This document shows positions 26,956 through 34,535 of a DNA stretch of 36,753 nucleotides, in pieces. A program made the position numbers and the translations under genes. The stretch's first letter is position 1. Each line of letters opens with the position of its first letter. Origin of the DNA: Rubrivivax sp. (GTDB lineage: Bacteria > Pseudomonadota > Gammaproteobacteria > Burkholderiales > Burkholderiaceae_C); NCBI GenBank assembly GCA_021298085.1, contig JAJTDE010000032.1, positions 1 through 36,753 of the forward strand, written 5' to 3'. The notes beneath the pieces are model-generated. The model made no database searches and had not been told where the DNA came from. It worked only from the letters and a program-made list of their open reading frames with translations.

Positions 26956-27662
26956 ACCCAAGCACCCCCTCGGCGACGGCGTCCCCGTGGCGCGTGCGCG
27001 CCCGGCCGTTTGACTTCTTGCTGCAGCCCGGCCGCGCCGCACTGGTCGTCATCGACATGCAGCGTGACTTCATTGAGCCCGGTGGCTTTGGTGCGTCCTT
27101 GGGCAACGACGTGTCGCACCTGGCCGCTGCCATCGCGCCGGTGCAGGCGCTGCTGGCCCTGTGGCGTGCGCAGGGCTGGCCGGTGGTGCACACCCGGGAG
27201 TCGCACGGCCCGGACTTGTCCGACTGCCCGCCGGCCAAGCGCGAACGCGGCCAGCCGTCGCTGCGCATCGGGGACCCTGGCCCCATGGGCCGGCTGCTGG
27301 TGCGCGGCGAGCTGGGCTGCGACATCGTGCCCGAGGTGGCCCCCTGGCCCGGCGAGTGTGTGGTCGACAAGCCGGGCAAGGGCGCGTTCTACGCCACGGC
27401 CTTGCAGGCGCACCTGCAGGCACTGGGTGTGACGCAGCTGGTGGTGGCCGGTGTCACCACCGAGGTGTGTGTGCAGACCACGCTGCGTGAGGCCAATGAC
27501 CGTGGCTACGACTGTCTGCTGGTGGAAGAGGCCACGGCCAGCTACTTCCCGGCCTTCAAGCAGGCAGCCATCGAGATGGTGGTGGCGCAGGGCGGCATCG
27601 TGGGCTGGGCGGCGCACCTGGAAGACCTCCTGCAGGCCGACCCTGCCCCGGCAGGCCGCTGA
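26952..27662 (+). CDS. Isochorismatase-like cysteine amidohydrolase, second paralogue
   Basis: A 236-residue cysteine hydrolase of the isochorismatase superfamily. The triad is Asp35 (VVIDMQRDF), Lys140 ([13 protein letters not shown]) and Cys173 ([20 protein letters not shown]). [20 protein letters not shown] and [19 protein letters not shown] parallel the biuret hydrolase 2.4 kb upstream, but the [11 protein letters not shown] segment and the FCATDLEL segment of BiuH are replaced, so a different acyl-urea or carbamoyl substrate is likely (ureidoacrylate-type RutB enzymes are another relative). An N-terminal extension of about 20 residues precedes the fold. It is translationally coupled to the ABC ATPase gene by an ATGA overlap and followed 26 bases later by the Dpp-type permeases. 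Function beyond amide hydrolysis cannot be fixed. Confidence 0.85.
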   Translation: MNPSTPSATASPWRVRARPFDFLLQPGRAALVVIDMQRDFIEPGGFGASLGNDVSHLAAAIAPVQALLALWRAQGWPVVHTRESHGPDLSDCPPAKRERGQPSLRIGDPGPMGRLLVRGELGCDIVPEVAPWPGECVVDKPGKGAFYATALQAHLQALGVTQLVVAGVTTEVCVQTTLREANDRGYDCLLVEEATASYFPAFKQAAIEMVVAQGGIVGWAAHLEDLLQADPAPAGR

Positions 27663-27688
27663 CGGCACCACACCCCACGGAAACCTCC

Positions 27689-28702
27689 ATGCTTCGCATC
27701 ATCTTCCAGCGGCTGCTGGGCGCCTTGCCCAACCTGGCCGGGGTCATCGTGATCACGTTCCTGCTGACACGCGCCATCCCCGGTGACCCGGCGGCCTACT
27801 TCGCCGGGGCCTCGGCCACGCAGGAGGCCGTGGAGCAGGTGCGTGAGCAGCTGGGTCTGAACAAGCCGCTGATCGAGCAGTTCGGTCTCTACCTGGGGCA
27901 GCTCGCGCGCGGTGACCTGGGCCTGTCGCTGACGACCGGGCAGCCAGTGCGCGACGAGCTGCTGCGCCGCCTGCCCGCGTCACTGGAGGTGGTGGCGCTG
28001 GCGCTGCTGCTGTCCTGTGCGGTGGCACTGCCCATGGGCGTGCTGGCGGCCACGCGGCCGGGCTCGTGGTTTGACCAGCTCTCGCGCCTGGTGATCACGG
28101 CCGGGGTGTCGTTGCCCACCTTCTTCACCGGGCTGCTGCTGGCCTACGTCTTCTACTTCCTGCTGGGCTGGGCACCGTCGCCCCTGGGCCGGCTGGACCC
28201 GGTCTTTTCCCCACCGCCCACCGTCACCGGCTTCTACCTGGTGGATGCGGCGCTGGTGGGTGACGCCGCGCTGTGGTGGGCCAGCCTGAAGCAGCTGGTG
28301 CTGCCGGTGCTGACCATGGCCATCTTTGTGCTGGCGCCCATCGCACGCATGACCCGGGCGTCGATGATCGCCATCCTGTCGTCGGACTTTGTCCGCACGG
28401 CGCGCGCCAGCGGCCTGACACGCACCACGGTGCTGGTGCGTTATGCCCTGCGCAACGCGCTGCTGCCGGTGGTCACCACCCTGGGCATGGTGTTCGGCTT
28501 CATGATCGGCAGCTCGGTGATCATCGAGAAGGTCTTCGGATGGCCGGGGGTGGGAAGTTATGCCATTGACGCGCTGACCGCCAGCGACTATGCGCCGGTG
28601 CAGGGTTTTGTGCTGGCCATGGGGCTGCTGTTTGTGCTGCTGAACCTCGCCATTGACGTGCTGTACGTGCTGATCGACCCGCGTGTGTCGCTGGAGGCCT
28701 GA
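27689..28702 (+). CDS. ABC transporter permease, DppB type
   Basis: A 337-residue inner-membrane permease of dipeptide/nickel-type importers. It opens with the family-typical MLRIIFQRLLGALPNLAGVI and the TRAIPGDPAAYFAG motif, followed by VREQLGLNKPLIEQFGLYLG and the GDLGLSLTTGQPVRDELL segment. The cytoplasmic coupling motif is RTARASGLTRTTVLVRYALRN near residue 235, and IEKVFGWPGVGSYAIDAL marks the late helices. Six hydrophobic segments are visible. The stop codon overlaps the DppC-type start by one base (TGATG at 28700-28704). No binding-protein gene is adjacent; the one at 17546 is the natural partner. Confidence 0.95.
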   Translation: MLRIIFQRLLGALPNLAGVIVITFLLTRAIPGDPAAYFAGASATQEAVEQVREQLGLNKPLIEQFGLYLGQLARGDLGLSLTTGQPVRDELLRRLPASLEVVALALLLSCAVALPMGVLAATRPGSWFDQLSRLVITAGVSLPTFFTGLLLAYVFYFLLGWAPSPLGRLDPVFSPPPTVTGFYLVDAALVGDAALWWASLKQLVLPVLTMAIFVLAPIARMTRASMIAILSSDFVRTARASGLTRTTVLVRYALRNALLPVVTTLGMVFGFMIGSSVIIEKVFGWPGVGSYAIDALTASDYAPVQGFVLAMGLLFVLLNLAIDVLYVLIDPRVSLEA

Positions 28703-29595
28703 TGACCACTGCCGCTCCCTCGCCGTCGTCCAGCACGTCGTCCAGCACGTCGTCCAGCACGTGGTCCCACGCACGGCATGTGCTGTCGGACAACCCCGTC
28801 ACCCTGATCGCGGCGCTGCTGTTCCTGGGCTTTGTGCTGATGGCCCTGCTGGGGCCTTCGCTGGTGCCGCACGACCCGCTGGCCAGCCAGTCCGGCATGG
28901 CGCTGCAGCCGCCCTCGGCACAGCACTGGTTTGGCACCGACTCGCTGGGCCGGGACATCTTCTCGCGCGTGGTGGTGGCCACCCGGCTGGACCTGGGCAT
29001 CGCCTTTTCGGCGGTGCTGGTGTCGTTTGTGCTGGGCATGCCGCTGGGCCTGGCGGCGGGCTTTCTGGGCGGCTGGTGGGACCGCATCATCAGCCGGCTG
29101 GCCGACACCATCATGGCCTTCCCGCTGTTTGTGCTGGCCATGGGCATCGTGGCTGCGCTGGGCAACACGGTGGGCAACATCATCCTGGCCACCGCCATCA
29201 TCAACCTGCCGTTCTACATCCGCGTGGCGCGGGCCGAAGCCAACGTGCGGCGCCATGCCGGCTGGGTGGAGGCCGCGCGGCTGTCGGGCAACGGCAACCT
29301 GCGCATCCTGGCGCTGCACCTGTTTCCCAACGCCTTGCCGCCGGCCATGGTGCAGGTCAGCCTGAACATGGGCTGGGCCATCCTGAATGCCGCCGGGCTG
29401 AGCTTCATCGGCCTGGGGGTGAGACCGCCCACGCCAGAGTGGGGCATCCTGGTGGCCGAGGGCGCGCAGTTCATCGTCAGCGGCGAATGGTGGGTCAGCC
29501 TGTTTCCGGGGCTGGTGCTGATGCTGGCGGTCTTCACCTTCAACCTGTTGGGTGATGCGCTGCGCGACCTGTTTGACCCGCGTCGGCGCACCTGA
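28702..29595 (+). CDS. ABC transporter permease, DppC type
   Basis: A 297-residue inner-membrane permease, partner of the DppB-type protein. Family features: LGPSLVPHDPL, HWFGTDSLGRDIFSRVVVAT, DTIMAFPLFVLAMGIVAALG, the coupling segment RRHAGWVEAARLSGNGNLRI, and GLSFIGLGVRPPTPEWGIL. The first 25 residues are unusual: a Ser/Thr-rich run (SSSTSSSTSSST) encoded by three perfect copies of a 12-base unit, lying before the first membrane helix on the cytoplasmic side. The start overlaps the previous stop by one base, and the gene ends two bases before the ATPase gene, so the four transport genes are tightly coupled. Confidence 0.95.
   Translation: MTTAAPSPSSSTSSSTSSSTWSHARHVLSDNPVTLIAALLFLGFVLMALLGPSLVPHDPLASQSGMALQPPSAQHWFGTDSLGRDIFSRVVVATRLDLGIAFSAVLVSFVLGMPLGLAAGFLGGWWDRIISRLADTIMAFPLFVLAMGIVAALGNTVGNIILATAIINLPFYIRVARAEANVRRHAGWVEAARLSGNGNLRILALHLFPNALPPAMVQVSLNMGWAILNAAGLSFIGLGVRPPTPEWGILVAEGAQFIVSGEWWVSLFPGLVLMLAVFTFNLLGDALRDLFDPRRRT
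28724..28759 (+). repeat. Three perfect 12-base tandem repeats in the DppC-type gene
   Basis: CGTCGTCCAGCA occurs three times head to tail, followed by a diverged part copy (CGTGGTCCCACG). It keeps the reading frame and encodes a Ser-Ser-Ser-Thr repeat, so copy-number changes would lengthen or shorten the protein's N-terminus without a frameshift. Confidence 0.9.
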
Positions 29596-29597
29596 CC

Positions 29598-30635
29598 ATG
29601 AAACCCGCCGCCGTGAACAGCCCCGCCGCCGCCCAACCCCCACTGCTCGATGTCCGCGACTTCGGGCTGGAGTTCCGCACCCGCAGCGGCACGGTGCATG
29701 CGCTGGAAGGGGTCAACCTGCAGGTCAGGAAGGGCGAGATCGTCGGCCTGGTGGGCGAAAGTGGCTCCGGCAAGTCGGTGCTGAGCTACGCGATGCTGGG
29801 CATCAGCGACCGAGCCGCCCGCATCACCGGCGGCTCGGCCGTCTTTGGTGGGCTGGACCTGCTCCAGGCCGATGAATCCACGCTGGCTGATCTGCGCGGG
29901 CGGGAGATCTCGATGATCTTCCAGAGCCCGCGCACGGCGCTGAACCCGATACGCCCGGTGGGCCAGCAGATCGAGGACGTGCTGCGGCGCCACGCGGCGG
30001 CGCGCGGGCCTGACCTGACCACCAGCCTGAAGCAGCGTGCCGTGCAGGCCCTGCGCGATGTGGCCATCGCCGACCCCGAACGGCGCGTGGCTGCCTACCC
30101 GTTCGAGATGTCGGGCGGCATGTGCCAGCGCGTGATGATCGCGCTGGCCCTGGCCTGCCGCCCCAGCCTGCTGATCGCCGACGAGCCCACCACCGGCCTG
30201 GACGTCACCACCCAGGCCGCGGTGATGGACCTCATCACCGGGCTGGCGCGCGAACGGCAGATGGCCACGCTGTTCATCACCCATGACCTGGCGCTGGCGG
30301 CCGACTACTGCGACCGCATCGTCGTGATGCACGCCGGGCACACCGTCGAATCGGCGCCGTCGAGCCGCCTGTTTGCGATGCCGCGCCACCCCTACAGCGC
30401 TCGCCTGCTGAGCTCAACCCCGGGGCCCGAGAGCCAGGTGCACAGCCTGGCCCCCGTGCCCGGCCAGCTGCCCGACCTGCGGCGTGGCGACCTTCCCGCC
30501 TGCCGCTTTGCCGAACGCTGTGAACGCGCCAGCGCCCGCTGCAGCACCGAGCGCCCGCAGCTGGACGGCGCGGCGCAGCACGGGGTGGCCTGTTTCCACC
30601 CGTTGGGCGATGAGGAGGCGCAAGCCCATGGCTGA
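29598..30635 (+). CDS. ABC transporter ATP-binding protein, DppD type
   Basis: A 345-residue ATPase of oligopeptide/nickel importers. Walker A is GESGSGKSVL near residue 53, the Q-loop region is ISMIFQSPRTALNPIRPVG, the signature is MSGGMCQRVMIALALACRP, Walker B is LLIADEPTTGLDVTTQ and the switch His is FITHDLALAADYCD. The C-terminal extension has the cysteine cluster typical of DppD/OppD (CRFAERCERASARC, then a later Cys), which in relatives can hold an iron-sulfur centre. The ATG lies two bases after the DppC-type stop. Its 3' end overlaps the DppF-type gene by eight bases. It has the usual length for the D-type subunit. Confidence 0.95.
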   Translation: MKPAAVNSPAAAQPPLLDVRDFGLEFRTRSGTVHALEGVNLQVRKGEIVGLVGESGSGKSVLSYAMLGISDRAARITGGSAVFGGLDLLQADESTLADLRGREISMIFQSPRTALNPIRPVGQQIEDVLRRHAAARGPDLTTSLKQRAVQALRDVAIADPERRVAAYPFEMSGGMCQRVMIALALACRPSLLIADEPTTGLDVTTQAAVMDLITGLARERQMATLFITHDLALAADYCDRIVVMHAGHTVESAPSSRLFAMPRHPYSARLLSSTPGPESQVHSLAPVPGQLPDLRRGDLPACRFAERCERASARCSTERPQLDGAAQHGVACFHPLGDEEAQAHG

Positions 30636-31596
30636 TGCACTGCTGCAGGTTGAGCGGCTGGTCAAGACCTTTCCGGTGGCCGGCCGGCGCGGCGCCCGGC
30701 TGCACGCGGTGGACGACCTGAGCTTCAGCATCGCGTCGGGCGAGAGCCTGGGCCTGGTGGGGGAATCGGGCTGCGGAAAATCCACGCTGGTGCGGCTGCT
30801 GGCGCGGCTGCTGGACCCGTCCTCGGGCCGCATCGTCTTTGCCGGGCAGGACCTGGCCGAGATCCCGGCGGCCCGCTTTGCCGGGCGCCCTGAGCGCGCG
30901 CAGATCCAGATGGTCTTCCAGGACCCCACCGACAGCCTCAACCCCCGCTTCACCGCGCGCCACACCATCACCGAGCCGCTGCGCCTGCTGACGGCGCTGA
31001 AGGGCCCGGCCGTCGCTGCGCGGCTGGAGGAGGTCGCGCACCAGGTGGGCCTGCCGAGCGAGCTGCTGTCGCGGTTTCCGCACCAGTTGTCGGGCGGCCA
31101 GAAGGCGAGGGTGGGCATCGCCCGTGCGCTGGCGGTGCAGCCCCGGCTCCTGATCCTCGACGAGCCGACAGCCGCGCTGGATGTCTCGGTGCAGGCGGTG
31201 GTGCTGCAGCTGCTGGACAGGCTGCGGCGGGACCTGGGCTTGTCGGTGCTGTTTGTGTCGCACGACCTGAACGTGGTGCGCCTGCTGACCGACCGCGTGG
31301 CCGTCATGTACCTCGGCAAGCTGGTGGAAGAGGGTCCCTCGGAGGCCGTGTTCCGGGCACCTCAGCACCCCTACACGCAGGCCCTGGTGTCGTGCATTCC
31401 CGGGCAGGGCCCGCGCATCCGGCTCCACGGCGAGGTGGCCAGCCCGATCGACCCGCCGGCCCAGGCCTGCCGCTTCGAGGGCCGCTGCCCGCGCCGTGAA
31501 GACCGCTGCGGCCGCGAGGCACCGGCCGCCACCACCGTGGGCACGGCGCACCGTGCGGCCTGTCACTTTGCGCAGCCGGCGCGGGCCCCGGGTTGA
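30628..31596 (+). CDS. ABC transporter ATP-binding protein, DppF type
   Basis: A 322-residue ATPase, the second nucleotide-binding subunit of the Dpp-type importer. GAGGAGG (30612-30618) stands nine bases before the ATG at 30628, a strong ribosome site inside the end of the previous gene; longer upstream frames are shadows of that gene. Walker A is GESGCGKSTL, Q-loop IQMVFQDPTDSLNPR, signature LSGGQKARVGIARALAVQP, Walker [17 protein letters not shown], switch His FVSHDLNVVRLL. The C-terminus carries ACRFEGRCPRREDRC, the oligopeptide-family cysteine cluster. The GntR regulator gene follows 22 bases later on the same strand. Confidence 0.95.
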   Translation: MADALLQVERLVKTFPVAGRRGARLHAVDDLSFSIASGESLGLVGESGCGKSTLVRLLARLLDPSSGRIVFAGQDLAEIPAARFAGRPERAQIQMVFQDPTDSLNPRFTARHTITEPLRLLTALKGPAVAARLEEVAHQVGLPSELLSRFPHQLSGGQKARVGIARALAVQPRLLILDEPTAALDVSVQAVVLQLLDRLRRDLGLSVLFVSHDLNVVRLLTDRVAVMYLGKLVEEGPSEAVFRAPQHPYTQALVSCIPGQGPRIRLHGEVASPIDPPAQACRFEGRCPRREDRCGREAPAATTVGTAHRAACHFAQPARAPG

Positions 31597-31618
31597 GTGT
31601 CGAGGCATCATCGGGCCC

Positions 31619-32311
31619 ATGACAGCGCCGGCACCCAAGGCCAACCTGGCCGATACGGTCTACGCCACCCTCAAGCGCGAGATCCACGAGTTCAACTGGA
31701 TACCGGGCGACCGCTTGTCGGAAGCGGAACTGGGCCTGCGCCTGGGGGTGAGCCGTACACCCGTGCGTGAGGCCTTGCTGCGCCTGCGCAACGAGGGCTT
31801 CCTGGAGGTGGAGGCCAAGACCGGTTGGTTTGTCAAGCCGATCGACTTCGCCCGGCTGGACCAGCTCTATGACCTTCGGGTGGTGCTCGAGTGCGCCAGC
31901 CTGGCCCGCCTGGGCAGCCGTGTTGACGACCCGCCGGAACTCGTCGGCCTGCAGGCCGCGTGGCTGGTTCCCCCCGGCCAGCGTCTGCAGGACGCCCGCG
32001 CCGTCGGTGAGCTGGATGAGGCCTTTCACGCGTCACTCGTGCGCGCCGCCGGCAACGACGAGATGGCCCGTGTGCACCAGGACGTCACCGAGCGCATCCG
32101 CATCGTCCGCCGGCTCGATTTCACCCGCCCCGACCGCATCGACGCCACCTACGAGGAACACGGCAAGATCCTGCGTGAGGTCATCCGCCGCAAGGCCGAC
32201 GAAGCCCAGCGGCTGCTGCGCAGCCACATCGAACAGAGCAAGGTCGAGGTGCGCAAGATATCCCTGCACGCCATGCACGAGGCGCGGCAACGCCGCACGG
32301 CGGTTCGCTGA
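31619..32311 (+). CDS. GntR-family transcriptional regulator, FCD subfamily
   Basis: A 230-residue DNA-binding regulator. The winged helix-turn-helix (residues about 8-70) shows the GntR pattern: LADTVYATLKREIHEFNWIP, GDRLSEAELGLRLGVSRTPV and REALLRLRNEGFLEVEAKTG. The FCD ligand domain follows with LYDLRVVLECASLA, DEAFHASLVRAAGNDEM and EEHGKILREVIRRKADEAQR, whose Asp/His residues usually bind a metal that helps hold a small carboxylate effector. It is the last gene of the transport/hydrolase run and 22 bases after the DppF-type gene, so autoregulation of the operon by a pathway intermediate is likely. The palindrome at 15515-15526 is a candidate site. Start ATG 31619 is chosen since the frame upstream overlaps the ATPase gene. 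Confidence 0.93.
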   Translation: MTAPAPKANLADTVYATLKREIHEFNWIPGDRLSEAELGLRLGVSRTPVREALLRLRNEGFLEVEAKTGWFVKPIDFARLDQLYDLRVVLECASLARLGSRVDDPPELVGLQAAWLVPPGQRLQDARAVGELDEAFHASLVRAAGNDEMARVHQDVTERIRIVRRLDFTRPDRIDATYEEHGKILREVIRRKADEAQRLLRSHIEQSKVEVRKISLHAMHEARQRRTAVR

Positions 32312-32640
32312 AGGCCCGTCTGCACCGGCTGGTGGGCGCGGGTGAGGGTGAAGTCCATGCGCGATTCGGCGGTGACCAGTTGGTCGTGTTGACACGCGAC
32401 GACGGGCCGGAACCGGTGGCTCATGTGCTGGCCGGACGCATCGCGCAGGCCTTGTTCCAGCCGCTGTACCTGCCGGGCCCGCCCGTGCAGTTGGGCGCGA
32501 CGATCGGCATTCCCCGTTTCCCCAACGACGCACGACAGGCCGACGAGCTCCTGCGCAAGGCCGATGCGGCGCTCAACCGGGCCAGGGCCGAGCAGCGTGG
32601 CGCCACCAGCTACTGCGACCGCCAGCCCCGCCACCGCACC
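32312..32640 (+). pseudogene. GGDEF-domain (diguanylate cyclase) remnant
   Basis: The frame after the GntR stop reads as the C-terminal two-thirds of a GGDEF domain: HARFGGDQLVVLTRDDG (consensus ARxGGDEFVVL), LAGRIAQALFQPLYL, VQLGATIGIPRFPNDARQAD and ELLRKADAALNRARAEQRGA, the normal order to the domain's end. The N-terminal part, with its start, is absent, and the active-site GGDEF has become GGDQL. No plausible start codon or sensor region exists because the GntR gene ends immediately before. After about 32620 the resemblance stops and the frame runs antisense into the transporter gene. It is best read as a decayed fragment of a former signalling gene. This explains most of the 349-base gap between the regulator and the EamA gene. 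Confidence 0.7.
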
Positions 32641-32660
32641 CGCCGCGCTGCCCGCCTGAT

Positions 32661-33587
32661 TCAGCGCCGGCGCGGCCCTGACCCGCTGCCCAGCCCCAGC
32701 CACACCACGGCCGCCACCACCACCAACGCGCCGACCACCTGCACGGCGGCGATGCGCTGGCCCAGCACGGCCCAGGCCAGCACCAGGGCAAAGACCGGCT
32801 CCACGTTCATGATGGCCGAGTTGCCCACCACGCCCAGGCGTGGCAGCACCGTGAAGAGGATGGTGAAGGCGGTGCCGTAGAGCACGCTCAGCGTGGCCAG
32901 CGCCCACCAGCCGACCGCCGCCTGCGGCGCCTGAAACCCCCCCTGCGCCAGGGTGGCACCACCCGCCAGCAGCGCCACGATGCTCATCGTGCCCAGCGTG
33001 CGGACTCGGCCGTCCAGGTCACCCGCCTTGTGCTGCGTGAGCACCAGCGCCAGGCCGAAGGTGGCCGCGGCCGCGGTGGCAAAGGCCACCCCCTCACCGA
33101 TCCGGCCCCATTGACCCGCGGCCCCCAGCCCTGACGCCGCCCCCAGCACGTCCAGCGCCAGGGCCAGGCCGGCCAGCAGCACCGGCATGGCCAGCAGCAT
33201 GCGCCGCTGTGGCGGCTGCCGGTAGAGCAGCGCCGACCACAGCGCCGTGAACAGCGGGTAGGTGTTGAAGGCCAGCAGCGCCAGCGCCACCGGCAGCCGG
33301 GCCACGGCGGCATACAGGCACAGGCTCTGCAGCGCCACCAGCGTGCCGATGACGGGCAGCGCCTTGCGGTGTTCGGGCTTCAGCGCCAGCGGCACCCGCA
33401 GCAGCACCAGCAGCAAGCCCAGCACCGCCGCGGTGGCCAGGCTGCGCACCGACACGGCCGTGGCGACATTCACCCCATGGTTGAACGCCACGCGCGCTGC
33501 GACGTGGTTGGCCCCCATCATGAACGCAATGAGGATGAGCGTGCCGAATGCCGCGGCTGACAACGGTGGGTGGGCGGGGGTGGTCAT
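32661..33587 (-). CDS. EamA/DMT-family transporter (RhaT/RarD-like)
   Basis: A 308-residue inner-membrane protein of the drug/metabolite transporter superfamily, with about ten hydrophobic segments in two EamA repeats (residues about 12-145 and 165-298). Typical elements are FMMGANHVAARVAFNHG in the first helix, LPVALALLAFNTYPLFTALW at the end of repeat 1 and VVGNSAIMNVEPVFALVLAW at the end of repeat 2, the last matching the EamA E-P-x-x-A motif. Such proteins usually export amino acids or other small metabolites; the substrate is unknown. The start is ATG 33587 with a weak GTAGGG upstream. It diverges from the phenylacetate operon and its 3' end abuts the GGDEF remnant. Confidence 0.9.
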   Translation of the reverse strand: MTTPAHPPLSAAAFGTLILIAFMMGANHVAARVAFNHGVNVATAVSVRSLATAAVLGLLLVLLRVPLALKPEHRKALPVIGTLVALQSLCLYAAVARLPVALALLAFNTYPLFTALWSALLYRQPPQRRMLLAMPVLLAGLALALDVLGAASGLGAAGQWGRIGEGVAFATAAAATFGLALVLTQHKAGDLDGRVRTLGTMSIVALLAGGATLAQGGFQAPQAAVGWWALATLSVLYGTAFTILFTVLPRLGVVGNSAIMNVEPVFALVLAWAVLGQRIAAVQVVGALVVVAAVVWLGLGSGSGPRRR

Positions 33588-33655
33588 GTGCCCTACAGTG
33601 TCTCAGCCTGCGGTGGCGGGTGAACAGGCCCGTTGCCACCTTCGGACTCGCCCTG

Positions 33656-33685
33656 TTGCGCCACGGGCCTTTCAGCCGCTACAGT
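33656..33685 (+). promoter_or_regulatory. Possible sigma-70 type promoter for the paa operon
   Basis: TTGCGC (33656-33661) and TACAGT (33680-33685) are separated by 18 bases and resemble -35 and -10 boxes. The start would fall near 33692, about 50 bases before paaG and just ahead of the palindrome at 33705. Matches to consensus are partial, so this is a weak call. Confidence 0.3.
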
Positions 33686-33704
33686 GCGGTTCCCATTTGT
33701 CGAC

Positions 33705-33715
33705 CCGACGGTCGG
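33705..33715. promoter_or_regulatory. Perfect palindrome CCGACGGTCGG, candidate TetR-type operator for paa
   Basis: CCGACGGTCGG is a perfect odd-centred dyad 26 bases upstream of the paaG start. Palindromes of this GC-rich form are typical operators of TetR-family regulators, and betaproteobacterial phenylacetate operons are commonly controlled by a TetR-type PaaR. No regulator gene is in the window. The link is inference. Confidence 0.4.
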
Positions 33716-33741
33716 TGAATGTCACGCCACCGGGAGTCCGT

Positions 33742-34530
33742 GTGTCCGAACCCACTGTCCTCGTCGAAACCCATGGCCCGGTGCGGTTGCTCCGGCTGAA
33801 CCGGCCCCAGGCCCTGAACAGCTTCAACGCCGAGATGGTGCAGGCCTTGCTGCCCGCGCTGGATGCCGCCGCGGACGATGCGCAGATCCGCGCACTGGTG
33901 GTCACCGGGGCGGGGCGGGGCTTCAGCGCCGGGCAGGACCTGAACGCCGCCGGCGGCGGGGCGGGTGAGGCACCTGACCTTCAGGACATCATCCTGCGCA
34001 TGTGGGCGCCGCTGGCCGCCCGCATCCGAAGCATGCCGGTACCGGTGATTGCCGCTGTCAATGGCGTGGCCGCCGGCGCGGGTGCCAACTTCGCGCTCAA
34101 CTGCGACATCGTCATCGCCGCGCGCAGTGCCAGCTTCATCCAGGCCTTCAGCAAGATTGCGCTCATCCCCGATGCGGGTGGCACCTGGCTGCTGCCGCGC
34201 CTGGTCGGCCGCGCCCATGCCATGGCCTTGGCCATGACCGGCGACAAGCTCCCCGCCGACGAAGCCCAGCGCATCGGCCTGATCTGGCGGGTGGTCGACG
34301 ACGCCGCGCTGCTGGACGAGGCACGCGCGCTGGCCACACGGCTGGCCGCGATGCCCACCAAGGCCCTGGTGGCCACACGCCACGCGATCGACGCTGCGCT
34401 GCTGCTGGACAACGCCGAGGCGGTGCAGATGGAAGCCGAAGTCCAGGGCCGCATGGGCCGCCAGGCCGACTTTGCCGAAGGTGTGCAGGCCTTTCTCGCC
34501 AAGCGCCCACCCCACTTCAAGGACCGTTGA
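33742..34530 (+). CDS. paaG: PaaG, epoxyphenylacetyl-CoA isomerase (enoyl-CoA hydratase family)
   Basis: A 262-residue crotonase-fold enzyme. PaaG isomerises ring-1,2-epoxyphenylacetyl-CoA to the seven-membered oxepin-CoA in the aerobic phenylacetate route. It starts at GTG 33742 with GGGAG five bases upstream. The sequence shows LNRPQALNSFNAEMVQALLP, GAGRGFSAGQDLN (oxyanion and CoA region), VIAAVNGVAAGAGANFALNC and FSKIALIPDAGGTWLLPRLV, the last with the Asp that replaces the hydratase Glu in isomerase-type members. A generic enoyl-CoA hydratase is the alternative, but the paaI, paaK and paaA genes that follow make PaaG the best call. PaaH, often next to paaG, is not here; paaI follows after five bases. 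Confidence 0.93.
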   Translation: MSEPTVLVETHGPVRLLRLNRPQALNSFNAEMVQALLPALDAAADDAQIRALVVTGAGRGFSAGQDLNAAGGGAGEAPDLQDIILRMWAPLAARIRSMPVPVIAAVNGVAAGAGANFALNCDIVIAARSASFIQAFSKIALIPDAGGTWLLPRLVGRAHAMALAMTGDKLPADEAQRIGLIWRVVDDAALLDEARALATRLAAMPTKALVATRHAIDAALLLDNAEAVQMEAEVQGRMGRQADFAEGVQAFLAKRPPHFKDR

Positions 34531-34535
34531 ACACC

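Noticed and set aside
24496..27042. An 848-codon open frame on the minus strand
   Set aside because: It is antisense to biuH and the ABC ATPase gene, has Gln/Arg/His-rich low-complexity composition and no recognisable domain; such frames are a by-product of high GC.
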